Positions 1-8,604 of a stretch of 64,000 bases of DNA are shown here, in pieces. Where the stretch lies: assembly GCF_001598375.1 (NCBI RefSeq), contig NZ_BCYV01000013.1:183283-247282 (forward strand), written 5' to 3'. Source of the stretch: Novosphingobium capsulatum NBRC 12533 (GTDB lineage: Bacteria > Pseudomonadota > Alphaproteobacteria > Sphingomonadales > Sphingomonadaceae). Every line of letters begins with the position of its first letter. The stretch's first letter is position 1. Under the pieces are notes generated by a model that did no database searches, was not told the origin of the DNA, and saw only the letters and a program-made list of their open reading frames with translations. The position numbers and the translations under genes were made by a program.

Positions 1-7
1 GCCCTTC

Positions 8-2968
8 ATGTCGACCGCCCCCACACGTGCGCCCGGTGCCGCTCGCTCCGCGCTGACCACCCTTTCCGTGCGCGGCGCGCGCGAGCACAACCTCAAGGGG
101 ATCGATGTTGATCTGCCGCGCGACAGCCTGGTGGTGATCACCGGCCTGTCCGGTTCGGGCAAGTCCAGCCTGGCGTTCGACACGATCTATGCCGAAGGGC
201 AGCGGCGCTATGTCGAATCGCTGTCGGCCTATGCGCGCCAGTTCCTGGAAATGATGCAGAAGCCCGATGTGGAGCACATCGACGGCCTCTCGCCGGCGAT
301 CTCGATCGAGCAGAAGACCACCAGCCGCAACCCGCGCTCCACCGTGGCGACGGTCACCGAAATCTATGACTACATGCGCCTGCTCTGGGCGCGGATCGGC
401 GTGCCCTATTCGCCGGCCACCGGCCTGCCGATCAGCGCGCAGACCGTCAGCCAGATGGTCGATCGCGTGATGGCCCTGCCCGAAGGCACGCGCGCCTATC
501 TGCTGGCGCCGGTGGTGCGCGGCCGCAAGGGCGAATACCGCAAGGAACTCGCCGAGTGGCAGAAGGCGGGCTACACCCGCGTGCGCATCGATGGTGAGCT
601 TTACGCGATCGAAGACGCCCCCGCGCTCGACAAGAAGTACAAGCACGATATCGAGGTGGTGGTCGACCGCATCGCGGTGAAGGACGGCATCCAGACGCGC
701 CTGGCCGACAGTTTCGAGCAGGCGCTCAAGCTGGCCGATGGGCTGGTCTTCATCGACCTGGCCGACACGACCGTGGCTGAATTGAATGGCGAGGCGGCGC
801 GGGAAAAGGCCAAGAAAGGCACAGCGAAAGGCCAACTCAAGGGCGCCGGCCTGCCCGACAACCGGATTGTCCTGTCGGAAAAGTTTGCCTGCCCGGTCTC
901 GGGCTTCACGCTCGACGCGCTCGAACCGCGGCTGTTCTCGTTCAACGCGCCGCAGGGGGCGTGCCCGGCGTGTGACGGGCTGGGCGAAAAGCTGCTGTTC
1001 GATCCGCAACTGGTGGTGCCGAACGAGCATTTGAGCCTCAAGCAGGGCGCGATCGTGCCCTGGGCCAAGTCCAACCCGCCCAGTCCCTATTACATGCAGG
1101 TGCTGGCCAGCCTGGCTGATCATTTCGGCTTCAACCTCGATACCCCGTGGGACAAGCTGCCGGGCGAGGTGAAGATCGTGATCCTGCATGGCACGGCGGG
1201 CAAGGCCGTGCCGCTGACCTTCATCGACGGCAAGAAGAGCTACACCGTTTCCAAGGCGTTCGAAGGCGTGATCGGCAATCTCAATCGCCGCATGCTGCAA
1301 ACCGAAAGCGCCTGGATGCGCGAGGAACTGGGCAAGTTCCAGACCGCGCAGCCCTGCGAAACCTGCAACGGCGCGCGGTTGAAGCCCGAGGCGTTGAGCG
1401 TGAAAGTGGCGGGCAACGACATTTCTGCCAGCACGCGCCTGTCGGTCAGCGATGCACTGGAATGGTTCGCCACGCTCGACGCGAAGCTGACCAGCCAGCA
1501 GAGCCAGATTGCCAAGGCGATCCTCAAGGAAATCAACGAGCGTCTTGGCTTCCTCAACAATGTCGGGCTCGATTACCTCAACCTCGATCGCACCTCGGGC
1601 ACGCTGTCGGGCGGGGAATCGCAGCGCATTCGCCTGGCCAGCCAGATCGGTTCGGGCCTGTCGGGCGTGCTCTACGTGCTCGACGAACCGTCGATCGGCC
1701 TGCACCAGCGCGACAACGACCGCCTGCTCGAAACCTTGAAGCGGCTGCGCGACCTGGGCAACACGGTGATCGTGGTAGAGCATGACGAGGACGCGATCCG
1801 CGCGGCGGACTATGTCGTCGATCTCGGCCCCGGCGCGGGCGTCCACGGCGGCGAGATCGTCGCCCAGGGCACGCTCGACGATATCCTCGCCAATCCCGAC
1901 AGCCTCACCGGGCAATACCTGACCGGCGCGCGCCGGATCGAGGTGCCCAAGAAGCGCCGCAAGGGCAATGGCTTGTCCCTGGTGGTGGAAGGCGCGCGGG
2001 CCAACAATCTTAAGAACGTGACGGCCAAGATTCCGCTCGGCACGTTCTGCTGCGTCACGGGTGTGTCGGGCTCGGGCAAGTCCAGCCTCACCATCGATAC
2101 GCTGCAGGCCGGTGCTGCCCGTGTGCTCAATGGCGCGCGCGTGGTGGCCGGCGCGCATGACGCGATCAAGGGCCTGGAGCATTGCGACAAGGTGATCGAG
2201 ATCGACCAGTCGCCGATTGGCCGCACCCCGCGCTCCAACCCGGCGACCTATACCGGTTCGTTCACCCTGATCCGGGACTGGTTTGCCGGCCTGCCCGAGG
2301 CGCAGGCGCGCGGCTACAAGGCCGGGCGGTTCAGCTTCAACGTCAAGGGCGGACGCTGCGAGGCGTGCCAGGGCGATGGCCTGATCAAGATCGAGATGCA
2401 CTTCCTGCCCGATGTCTACGTGACGTGCGAGGAATGCGGCGGCAAGCGTTACAACCGCGAAACGCTGGAGGTGAAGTTCAAGGGCCACTCCATCGCCGAC
2501 GTGCTCGACATGACGATCGAAGACGCGGTGGAGTTCTTCAAGGCCGTGCCCCCGATCCGCGATCGCATGGCCATGCTGGGCGAAGTGGGCCTGGGCTATG
2601 TCAAGGTGGGGCAGCAGGCCACCACGCTATCGGGCGGCGAAGCGCAGCGCGTGAAGCTGGCCAAGGAACTGGCCCGTCGCTCCACCGGCAAGACGCTCTA
2701 CATCCTCGATGAGCCCACCACGGGCCTGCATTTCGAAGACGTGCGCAAGCTGCTGGAAGTGCTCCACCGCCTGGTGGAGCAGGGCAACAGCGTGGTGGTG
2801 ATCGAACACAATCTGGATGTGATCAAGACCGCCGACTGGATCATCGACATGGGCCCCGAAGGCGGCGTGCGCGGCGGCGAAGTGGTGGCCGTGGGCACGC
2901 CGGAACAGGTCGCCAAGAACAAGGCGAGCTTTACCGGGCACTATCTGGCGCCGTTGCTGAAGCGGTGA
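8..2968 (+). CDS. uvrA: UvrABC excinuclease subunit A
   Basis: Damage-sensing ATPase of nucleotide excision repair; as a dimer it scans DNA with UvrB in the cytoplasm. The 986-residue protein has two ABC modules: Walker [10 protein letters not shown] near residue 46 and GVSGSGKSS near 684, with signatures LSGGESQR near 532 and LSGGEAQR near 874, each followed by a LDEP Walker B. Zinc-binding cysteine pairs are visible (CPAC; CEAC and CEEC around residues 783-813). It is slightly longer than the 940-residue E. coli protein. The ATG lies at the window edge, so its promoter is not visible. Convergent with rlmJ across a 12-bp hairpin. Confidence 0.98.
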   Translation: MSTAPTRAPGAARSALTTLSVRGAREHNLKGIDVDLPRDSLVVITGLSGSGKSSLAFDTIYAEGQRRYVESLSAYARQFLEMMQKPDVEHIDGLSPAISIEQKTTSRNPRSTVATVTEIYDYMRLLWARIGVPYSPATGLPISAQTVSQMVDRVMALPEGTRAYLLAPVVRGRKGEYRKELAEWQKAGYTRVRIDGELYAIEDAPALDKKYKHDIEVVVDRIAVKDGIQTRLADSFEQALKLADGLVFIDLADTTVAELNGEAAREKAKKGTAKGQLKGAGLPDNRIVLSEKFACPVSGFTLDALEPRLFSFNAPQGACPACDGLGEKLLFDPQLVVPNEHLSLKQGAIVPWAKSNPPSPYYMQVLASLADHFGFNLDTPWDKLPGEVKIVILHGTAGKAVPLTFIDGKKSYTVSKAFEGVIGNLNRRMLQTESAWMREELGKFQTAQPCETCNGARLKPEALSVKVAGNDISASTRLSVSDALEWFATLDAKLTSQQSQIAKAILKEINERLGFLNNVGLDYLNLDRTSGTLSGGESQRIRLASQIGSGLSGVLYVLDEPSIGLHQRDNDRLLETLKRLRDLGNTVIVVEHDEDAIRAADYVVDLGPGAGVHGGEIVAQGTLDDILANPDSLTGQYLTGARRIEVPKKRRKGNGLSLVVEGARANNLKNVTAKIPLGTFCCVTGVSGSGKSSLTIDTLQAGAARVLNGARVVAGAHDAIKGLEHCDKVIEIDQSPIGRTPRSNPATYTGSFTLIRDWFAGLPEAQARGYKAGRFSFNVKGGRCEACQGDGLIKIEMHFLPDVYVTCEECGGKRYNRETLEVKFKGHSIADVLDMTIEDAVEFFKAVPPIRDRMAMLGEVGLGYVKVGQQATTLSGGEAQRVKLAKELARRSTGKTLYILDEPTTGLHFEDVRKLLEVLHRLVEQGNSVVVIEHNLDVIKTADWIIDMGPEGGVRGGEVVAVGTPEQVAKNKASFTGHYLAPLLKR

Positions 2969-2975
2969 GCGACAG

Positions 2976-3002
2976 GCCCCTCGCCGCCGTGCGGCGAGGG
3001 GC
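2976..3002. terminator. Hairpin between convergent uvrA and rlmJ
   Basis: A perfect 12-bp stem (GCCCCTCGCCGC at 2976-2987) pairs with 2991-3002 across a 3-nt loop, beginning 8 nt after the uvrA stop. There is no T-tract on either side, so it is a strong hairpin rather than a classical intrinsic terminator. Confidence 0.5.
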
Positions 3003-3021
3003 TACGCGGCAGGCCGCCCGA

Positions 3022-3852
3022 TCACGCGCCCAGCCAGGCGGCGGCAAGCTCGCCCCGGTGCCCTTCCGGGGCCAGCGCGGCGCGCAGCGCTTCGAGCATG
3101 GGCGGCAGTGCCTGGGTAAAGGCGTAGGGCGGGTTGACGATGAACAGCCCGGCCCCGTTGTAGATGCCCGGCTGGTCGGCATCATAGAGCCAATGTTCGA
3201 TGGTCAGCAGTTTCGGGATGCGCAGCTTGCGCAGCTGTTCTTTCCACCGGACATGCGCGGCGCGGTCCTTGAGCGGATACCAGATCACCGTCACGCCATG
3301 GGCCCATTTGCGCTGGGCTGCGGCAAGCGTCGTGACGATCCGCGCGCGTTCGTCGGTCTGTTCATAAGGCGGGTCGACCACCACCAGTCCACGCGCGGTG
3401 CGGGGCGGCACCATCGCCAGCCATAGCTCATAGGCATCACGCTGATGCACGGCGGCGGGCGTATCGCGCATTGCGCCGCGCAGGGCATAGGCATCGTCCG
3501 GGTGTTTTTCGTTCAGGATCAGCAGATCCTGCGGCCGCAGCAGTTGCGCAAGAAACCGTGGCGAACCGGGATAGAGCTGTGGCTCCGCGCCCTCGTTCAC
3601 GGCCTGCACGGCGGCGCGATAGTCGTCCAGCAGGGGGTTCTGGTCGGCAAAGGCCCGCATAACGCCCTGCGTCGCTTCGCCGGTGCGCTGGGCCGCATCG
3701 CCGCGCAGGTCGTAAATCCCGCAGCCGGCATGGGTGTCGATCAGGGTCAGCGCGCCGTCTTTTTGCTGCAAGGCCCGCACCAGCGCGATCAGCAGGGCAT
3801 GCTTGACGACATCGGCGCTGTTGCCCGCATGGAAGGAATGGCGGTAATTCAT
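3022..3852 (-). CDS. rlmJ: 23S rRNA (adenine-2030-N6)-methyltransferase
   Basis: Methylates A2030 of 23S rRNA using S-adenosylmethionine. The 276-residue protein starts with the family hallmark NYRHSFHAGNSADVVKH, carries a SAM-binding segment (LIDTHAGCGIYDL) near residue 39 and the catalytic motif DPPYE near residue 162. Length matches the E. coli protein (280). Single gene, convergent with uvrA; a 118-bp gap separates its start from the stop of the MFS gene on the same strand. Confidence 0.95.
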   Translation of the reverse strand: MNYRHSFHAGNSADVVKHALLIALVRALQQKDGALTLIDTHAGCGIYDLRGDAAQRTGEATQGVMRAFADQNPLLDDYRAAVQAVNEGAEPQLYPGSPRFLAQLLRPQDLLILNEKHPDDAYALRGAMRDTPAAVHQRDAYELWLAMVPPRTARGLVVVDPPYEQTDERARIVTTLAAAQRKWAHGVTVIWYPLKDRAAHVRWKEQLRKLRIPKLLTIEHWLYDADQPGIYNGAGLFIVNPPYAFTQALPPMLEALRAALAPEGHRGELAAAWLGA

Positions 3853-3970
3853 GCTGCTTCAAAATCCTGACGGTCTGCCGAGAGGCGGGCACGCGGGCTG
3901 GCACGCCCTGGTCGCACCGCTGCGACAGCGCCCTTAGCCTGCGACGTCATTCTTCACCAGACCAGCCGTG

Positions 3971-5539
3971 TCAGTCGCGCAGCGCCGTATCCCGGCGCAC
4001 GAACCACAGCGCCAGGACCGCGAGCGCGACCAGCACGCCGCATAGCAGCCAGGCGGCATTGACCGCAGGAACGAGCGCGGCCTTTTCCACCAGGGGCCGC
4101 ACCATCTCGGTGGTGAAATCGTCGAGCGGCTGGCCGCGCTGTTCCAGGAAGGCGTCGCGCGGAATGCCGATGCGCACGGCGGTGGCCACGTCACCGGCGC
4201 GCAACTGGTCGGCGATGTGGTTGCTGGCGGTGGCGGCGCGGCTGAAAATCGTGGTGTCGATCAGCGCCAGGCCGACCGCGCCGCCCAGGTTGCGCATCAT
4301 GTTGAACAGCCCGCTGGCATCGGCCACGAGCCGATCGGGTAGCCGCCCCAATGCCATGCGGGTTGGCGGCAGCAGGCAGAACATGATGGCGGCGCCACGC
4401 ACGATTTGGGGCAGGATCATCGCGCGGAAATCGGTCTGCTCGGTCTGCCCGGTGCTGAGCAGCAGGCCGATGGCGAACAGCACGAAGCCAAAGCCGGCGA
4501 GCAGGCGCGGGTCCATCCGGCGTTCGGCATAGACTGCGATCGGCGCGACCAGCAGCTGCGTGCAGCCGGTTACCAGCATGATCTCGCCAATGCGCAGCGG
4601 GCCGTGTTCGCGCACCAGGCCCAGGAAGAAGGGCATGAGATAAGTCGAGCCAAACAGCCCGAAGCCGAGAACGAAGCTGAGCAGGCAGCCGATGGTGAAG
4701 TTGCGATCGGCAAAGCAGCGCAGTTCCACCAGCGGGGCAGAGGATGTCATCGTGCGCCAGACAAAGCCTATCGCGCTGATGCCCGATGCGCAAAGCAGTG
4801 CCACCACGCGCAGGTCTGCCCACCCGCGCGACGGCGCGTCCTTGAGGCCGAGTTGCAGCGCCACCAGCGCGGCGGCGAGCAGCACCAGCGCCAGCGCGTC
4901 GATCGGCCGGCCAGCCTGCCGCCCGGTTTCCTTGCCACGCAGAAAGATCAGCACCCCCAGGCTGGCAACGATGCCGGGCACGATGTTGACGCGAAACAGC
5001 CAGTGCCAGGAATAGGACTGGGTGATCCACCCGCCCACGATCGGGCCGATGGTGGGGGCCAGCACCGCCGCCACGCCGGCGATCGTGGTGGCAAGGCCCT
5101 GGCTACGCGGCGGAAATAGCAGGAACACCGCGGCAAACACCGCCGGGATCAGCGTTCCGCCGGCAAAACCCTGCACCACGCGCCAGGCGATCAGCTGGGC
5201 AAAGCCGCCACTGGCCGCGCACCCTGCCGAAGCCAGTGTGAACAGGCAGGCCGCCGCCACGAATAGCCAGCGCATGCCGAGCCGCGCGGTAAGAAACCCG
5301 GTCAGCGGGATCGCGACGATTTCGGCAGTGAGATAGGCGGTCTGCACCCACACCATGCGATCGGGCGCGATGCCGATCGCCGCCTGGATGGCGGGCAGCG
5401 ACGTGGCGACGATCTGGATATCGAGGATGGCCATGAACATGCCCAGGCACATCAGGATAAAGCCGATCCATTCGCGATAGCTTGCGCCGTCTCTTTCGCC
5501 TAGGCTCGGGGCGTCCGTGCCAACCATGCGTCCAGCCAT
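3971..5539 (-). CDS. DHA2-type MFS multidrug transporter (EmrB-like)
   Basis: Inner-membrane proton-coupled efflux pump, 522 residues, about 14 hydrophobic segments. The first helix carries ILDIQIVATSLPAI, the DHA2/EmrB-type motif (usual D-x-T-I/V-V-N-V-A-L-P), and LGMRWLFVAA follows as the A-motif region. The ATG at 5539 is preferred because AGGAG stands 6 nt upstream; the open frame extends 70 codons further but without a good ribosome site. It is divergent from the polyketide synthase gene across about 118 bp, so it may export that product (inference from position only). No EmrA or TolC partner is adjacent. Confidence 0.88.
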   Translation of the reverse strand: MAGRMVGTDAPSLGERDGASYREWIGFILMCLGMFMAILDIQIVATSLPAIQAAIGIAPDRMVWVQTAYLTAEIVAIPLTGFLTARLGMRWLFVAAACLFTLASAGCAASGGFAQLIAWRVVQGFAGGTLIPAVFAAVFLLFPPRSQGLATTIAGVAAVLAPTIGPIVGGWITQSYSWHWLFRVNIVPGIVASLGVLIFLRGKETGRQAGRPIDALALVLLAAALVALQLGLKDAPSRGWADLRVVALLCASGISAIGFVWRTMTSSAPLVELRCFADRNFTIGCLLSFVLGFGLFGSTYLMPFFLGLVREHGPLRIGEIMLVTGCTQLLVAPIAVYAERRMDPRLLAGFGFVLFAIGLLLSTGQTEQTDFRAMILPQIVRGAAIMFCLLPPTRMALGRLPDRLVADASGLFNMMRNLGGAVGLALIDTTIFSRAATASNHIADQLRAGDVATAVRIGIPRDAFLEQRGQPLDDFTTEMVRPLVEKAALVPAVNAAWLLCGVLVALAVLALWFVRRDTALRD

Positions 5540-5657
5540 CGATTCTCCTGTGCGAATGCGCCCCTGTCCTATCGCAGGCAAGGAACTCGCTCTCGTCAAA
5601 ATCGTTTCGGGCTGCACCTTTTTCACCGGTTCGCCGGTCTTGCAGGCGATACCGTAG

Positions 5658-6707
5658 ATGCTGCCCGTTTCAATTCTCTCGCTTGCCACCGAAACTCCCC
5701 CGAATATCCTGCCCCAGGAAGAGGCGATCGCCACGGCGCGTACGCTCATTGGCGGGCATTTCGCCGATTTCGAGCGGCTGGCCGCGGTCTATACCAACGC
5801 CGGTGTCCACACCCGGCAACTGGCGCGGCCGGTGGCCTGGTATCGCCAGGAACGCAGCTTTGCCGAACGCAGCGCGGTCTATCTGGAGGTGGCGCTCGAT
5901 CTGTGGGTCGCGGCGGCGGAGCAGGCGCTGGCCCAGGCCGATCTGCGCGCCGACCAGGTGGATACCATCGTTACCGTGTCGTCCACCGGCATCGCCACCC
6001 CCAGCCTGGAGGCGCGCGCTATGGCACGGATGCTGTTCCGCACCGATGTAGTGCGCGTGCCGGTGTTCGGGCTGGGCTGCGCCGGCGGCACAACCGGGCT
6101 GGGCCTGGCAAGCAAGCTCGCCCACGCCACGCCCGGATCGCATGTGCTGTTCGTCACGGTGGAGCTGTGCAGCATGGCCTTGCGCACCGACCGGGCGGAC
6201 AAGGCCGATATCGTTTCGACCGCGCTGTTCGGCGACGGGGCTGCGGCCTGCGTGCTGCGCAGCGGCGAGGGCGGCTTTGCCGAGATTACCGCCAGCGCCG
6301 AAAAGACCTGGCCCGACACGCTCGACATCATGGGCTGGCAGGCAGAGCCAACCGGCCTGGGCGTCGTGCTCAACCGGGCCATTCCCGCCTTTGCCCGGCA
6401 GGAAATGCGCCAGGCGATGGAGGAGATGCTTGCCCCGCAAGGCTTGCGGATCGAGGACGTTGACCGCTTCATCTGCCATCCCGGCGGGGCCAAGGTGGTC
6501 GATGCATTGGAAAGCGCCCTTGCTCTGAAACAAGGCGCACTGGTCAAGGAGCGCGAGGTTTTGCGGGATCACGGCAATATGTCTGCACCAACGGTGCTGT
6601 TCGTGCTGGATCGCTATCGGCAAGAGGGGCTGCCGCCGCTTTGCGTGATGAGCGCGCTGGGGCCGGGGTTTACTGCGTCGTCGCTCACGCTGCGGTGTGC
6701 GGCATGA
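5658..6707 (+). CDS. Type III polyketide synthase (chalcone/alkylpyrone synthase family)
   Basis: Homodimeric ketosynthase that extends an acyl-CoA starter with malonyl-CoA and cyclises it to a pyrone, resorcinol or phloroglucinol-like product. The 349 residues show the Cys-His-Asn triad: C141 in GLGCAGG, H274 in ICHPGG and N307 in DHGNMSAPT; GFGPG-type loop near the end is ALGPGFTA. Length is normal for bacterial members. It overlaps the next gene by 4 bp (ATGA), so the two are translationally coupled. The same pairing (a PKS plus an ICMT-like methyltransferase) is known from Bacillus bpsA-bpsB, where alkylpyrones are O-methylated. Starter and product cannot be read from sequence. Confidence 0.93.
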   Translation: MLPVSILSLATETPPNILPQEEAIATARTLIGGHFADFERLAAVYTNAGVHTRQLARPVAWYRQERSFAERSAVYLEVALDLWVAAAEQALAQADLRADQVDTIVTVSSTGIATPSLEARAMARMLFRTDVVRVPVFGLGCAGGTTGLGLASKLAHATPGSHVLFVTVELCSMALRTDRADKADIVSTALFGDGAAACVLRSGEGGFAEITASAEKTWPDTLDIMGWQAEPTGLGVVLNRAIPAFARQEMRQAMEEMLAPQGLRIEDVDRFICHPGGAKVVDALESALALKQGALVKEREVLRDHGNMSAPTVLFVLDRYRQEGLPPLCVMSALGPGFTASSLTLRCAA

Positions 6708-7207
6708 ACGCGGCCTATGCCATCATGGCCTTTGTCACGCTGCAACGCCTGAGCGAGCTGGTGATCGCCCGGCGCAACACCGCGCGCCTGATGGCGCAAG
6801 GCGCGCGCGAAGTGGGCGCCAATCACTATCCGGTGATGGTGGCCATGCACACCGCATGGCTGGCGGTCTTGTGGTTCACGGTGGGTGGCCGCCCGATCTT
6901 TCTGCCGCTGCTGGCGGTATTTGCCGTGCTGCAGCTGCTGCGGGTGTGGGTGCTGGCCACGCTGGGCCCGCGCTGGACCACACGCATTATCGTCACGCGT
7001 GACGCGCCGCTGGTAAAGCGTGGGCCGTTCCGTTTCGTGCGCCACCCCAACTACATGGTGGTGACCGCCGAAATCGCGGTGCTGCCGTTGACGTTTGGCC
7101 TGGTGTGGGTAGCGCTGCTGTTTACTGTGCTCAACGCCGCCATGCTGACGGTGCGGATCAGGGCAGAGAACAGCGCGCTCTACGGCAGCGCCGGAATCAG
7201 CGCTTAG
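6704..7207 (+). CDS. Isoprenylcysteine carboxyl methyltransferase-family protein
   Basis: Integral membrane SAM-dependent methyltransferase, 167 residues with four to five hydrophobic helices. The C-terminal SAM-binding signature is visible as GPFRFVRHPNYMVV followed by a conserved Glu in EIAVLPL. The ATG at 6704 overlaps the polyketide synthase stop (ATGA). By analogy with BpsB it would O-methylate the alkylpyrone made by its partner; that is inference. Its last 11 bp overlap the 3' end of the convergent small gene at 7197. Confidence 0.87.
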   Translation: MNAAYAIMAFVTLQRLSELVIARRNTARLMAQGAREVGANHYPVMVAMHTAWLAVLWFTVGGRPIFLPLLAVFAVLQLLRVWVLATLGPRWTTRIIVTRDAPLVKRGPFRFVRHPNYMVVTAEIAVLPLTFGLVWVALLFTVLNAAMLTVRIRAENSALYGSAGISA

Positions 7208-7460
7208 CGGCCGCCTGGCGTTCTGCGCGGATGCGCAGCATCGCGGCGTGGCACACGGGGGAAGTCTCATTGATCTTGGCGATCATGCAGGCTTCCACCT
7301 TCTTGCGGCTCAACGATTTCATCTCGGCCGGGCACAGCCGCCGCGCTTCCTGCACGCAGGCCTTCTTGCCGGGATCAGCCTCGGCCAAAGCGGGCGTCTG
7401 GCTCATGCCGATCAGCATGGCACCAAGACCCAGAATAACGCTGGCAGCACGTGCATTCAT
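7197..7460 (-). CDS. Small exported cysteine-rich protein
   Basis: An 87-residue protein with a signal peptide (MNARAASVILGLGAMLIG, cleavage after the ALA near residue 25) and four regularly spaced cysteines in the mature part: ACVQEARRLC, EACMIAK, PVCHAAM. The spacing resembles the Cys-rich repeat family described for Golgi apparatus protein 1-like domains, common as periplasmic singletons in alphaproteobacteria. The ATG at 7460 is chosen over the longer open frame because AAGGAAA precedes it and the signal peptide starts there. Function unknown; likely periplasmic. Confidence 0.75.
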   Translation of the reverse strand: MNARAASVILGLGAMLIGMSQTPALAEADPGKKACVQEARRLCPAEMKSLSRKKVEACMIAKINETSPVCHAAMLRIRAERQAAAKR

Positions 7461-7534
7461 GAACGGTTTCCTTGCAAACAGGGTGCAGTTGCGACGGCCC
7501 ACCGTATCGATTGGACTGCCTGAACCCAAGCTTG

Positions 7535-7714
7535 TCAACGCAGCTTGGCAATGCTCAGGCCATCGGCCTTGGCCCGATCCTTGACCGATTCCTCGGTGCG
7601 GGTGAGCGCCTTGGCAATGGATTTGAGGCCCATGCCCTTTTTGGCGAGGGTGTGAAGCTTCTGGAGTTCAGCAGGAGTCCAGGGCTGGCGATGACGTTCG
7701 AACTTTTCGGCCAT
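7535..7714 (-). CDS. Small basic Myb/SANT-like helix-turn-helix protein
   Basis: 59 residues. The core WTPAELQKLHTLAKKGMG followed by SIAKALTRTEESVKDRAK has the pattern of small bacterial SANT/Myb-like DNA-binding proteins (W-T-x2-E, then I-A-x2-L-x-R-T-x2-S-V). Probably a nucleoid or regulatory DNA-binding protein. An in-frame ATG six codons upstream (7732) is an alternative start; neither has a clear Shine-Dalgarno. Its start lies 46 bp downstream of nested palindrome A, so any transcript from further upstream would carry that structure in its leader. Confidence 0.7.
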   Translation of the reverse strand: MAEKFERHRQPWTPAELQKLHTLAKKGMGLKSIAKALTRTEESVKDRAKADGLSIAKLR

Positions 7715-7760
7715 GGCCGCGCGGTAGGGCATGGCGGGGCGCCTGTCCAAGAAAACGGTA

Positions 7761-7944
7761 ATACCAACCTGCACGGTTTCCAACCCATGAGGTCGCCAGA
7801 AGGCGCCCGCAGGGTTGCGCTCCCCCGTCCGTTGGACTTTGTCGCGACCTTGCAACGATGCGCCCACATCGCTGCTGCGGCCGCTCCTCGCCAACGAACG
7901 GGGGAGCGCAATCCTCATGGGTTGGAAACCGTGCAGGTTGGTAT
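7761..7944 (-). repeat. Nested inverted-repeat element A (candidate structured RNA or hairpin mobile element)
   Basis: Outer arms 7761-7792 and 7913-7944 are perfect 32-bp inverted repeats. Inner arms 7815-7835 and 7891-7911 match in 20 of 21 positions. Within the 55-nt centre, read on the minus strand, GCAGCGATG (7875-7867) pairs with CATCGTTGC (7860-7852) around the loop TGGGCG. Between inner and outer arms the left side holds 22 nt starting CCCTGCGGG (minus strand) while the right side holds 1 nt, so the structure is asymmetric. The direct repeat GAAAACGG flanks it at 7751-7758 and 7953-7960. Architecture and conserved blocks match element B at 16157-16422. Confidence 0.8.
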
Positions 7945-7958
7945 AAGCCACAGAAAAC

Positions 7959-7984
7959 GGGGGCCGGCATCGCTGCCGGCCCCC
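7959..7984 (-). terminator. Intrinsic terminator, minus strand
   Basis: A perfect 10-bp stem (GGGGGCCGGC) with a 6-nt loop; on the minus strand it is followed by GTTTTCTG. It would end a leftward transcript coming from the 8-8.6 kb region, just before element A. Confidence 0.65.
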
Positions 7985-8604
7985 AATGCGCCTGTGGCCG
8001 TTTAACCGGCGTTGTGTTCGGCCATGGCCGACGGGCCGAGGGCGGGGGCCTTCCAGGGCACGAAGCCCCTGGGCCGTTGGCGGCGTCCGGCATGGCCAGG
8101 CGGCGCCAAAGCTCCCGTGCACGGTCCGTATCGCCCGCTCGGGGAAGAGCGAGGCCTGACCTGCTGCGCAACGCCGCTTGCGGGCGGCATCACGGGCGTG
8201 GCCTTTGCCTCGAAGCACCGCTCCCACGCGCGCCGATCAAGAACGCACGGGACGGACCCCGCCGGGGCAAAGGACAGGCATATGGTGGTTGCGAAACAGT
8301 TCCAGGCCGCGTGTCCAGACACCAGCCAAGGCGGAATTGCTGCGCACAAAACCATTGCCGCAAGCCCCCTCGCGGGCGCCGTCACACCCGCTCACCATGC
8401 CGTGAAGGCACGAGCGGACATGGCCGGTGTTCCGTTTGGCAAAAGGCTTGCACTTCAAGAAAATAGCGCCGTAAATCATCGGCTTGTACCAGCTGATCGG
8501 CGGCACGTTTTCCTGTCGATGAAGGGATGCTGCGCCTGTCTTTCGAGTCGCGCAAGAGGGAATTTTGCGGATGGTTTGACAGGCGGGACGAGCGGTTCAA
8601 CCTG
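7985..8604. other. 620-bp segment with no convincing gene (possible decayed coding sequence)
   Basis: The longest minus-strand frame, 8002-8385 (127 codons), ends 18 nt before the terminator at 7959-7984 and begins with a weakly signal-like hydrophobic stretch. Its codon choice is good only near its end (GPSAMAEHNAG). A different minus frame around 8070-8150 (GDTDRARELWRRLAMPD) looks more coding-like there, and a third reads well near 8237-8330. Such frame switching fits a gene broken by several indels, but no family is recognisable. It could equally be non-coding. Confidence 0.35.

Noticed and set aside
8002..8385. 127-codon minus-strand ORF as a secreted protein
   Set aside because: Codon choice is poor over most of it and another frame looks better in the middle; kept only as a possible decayed gene.
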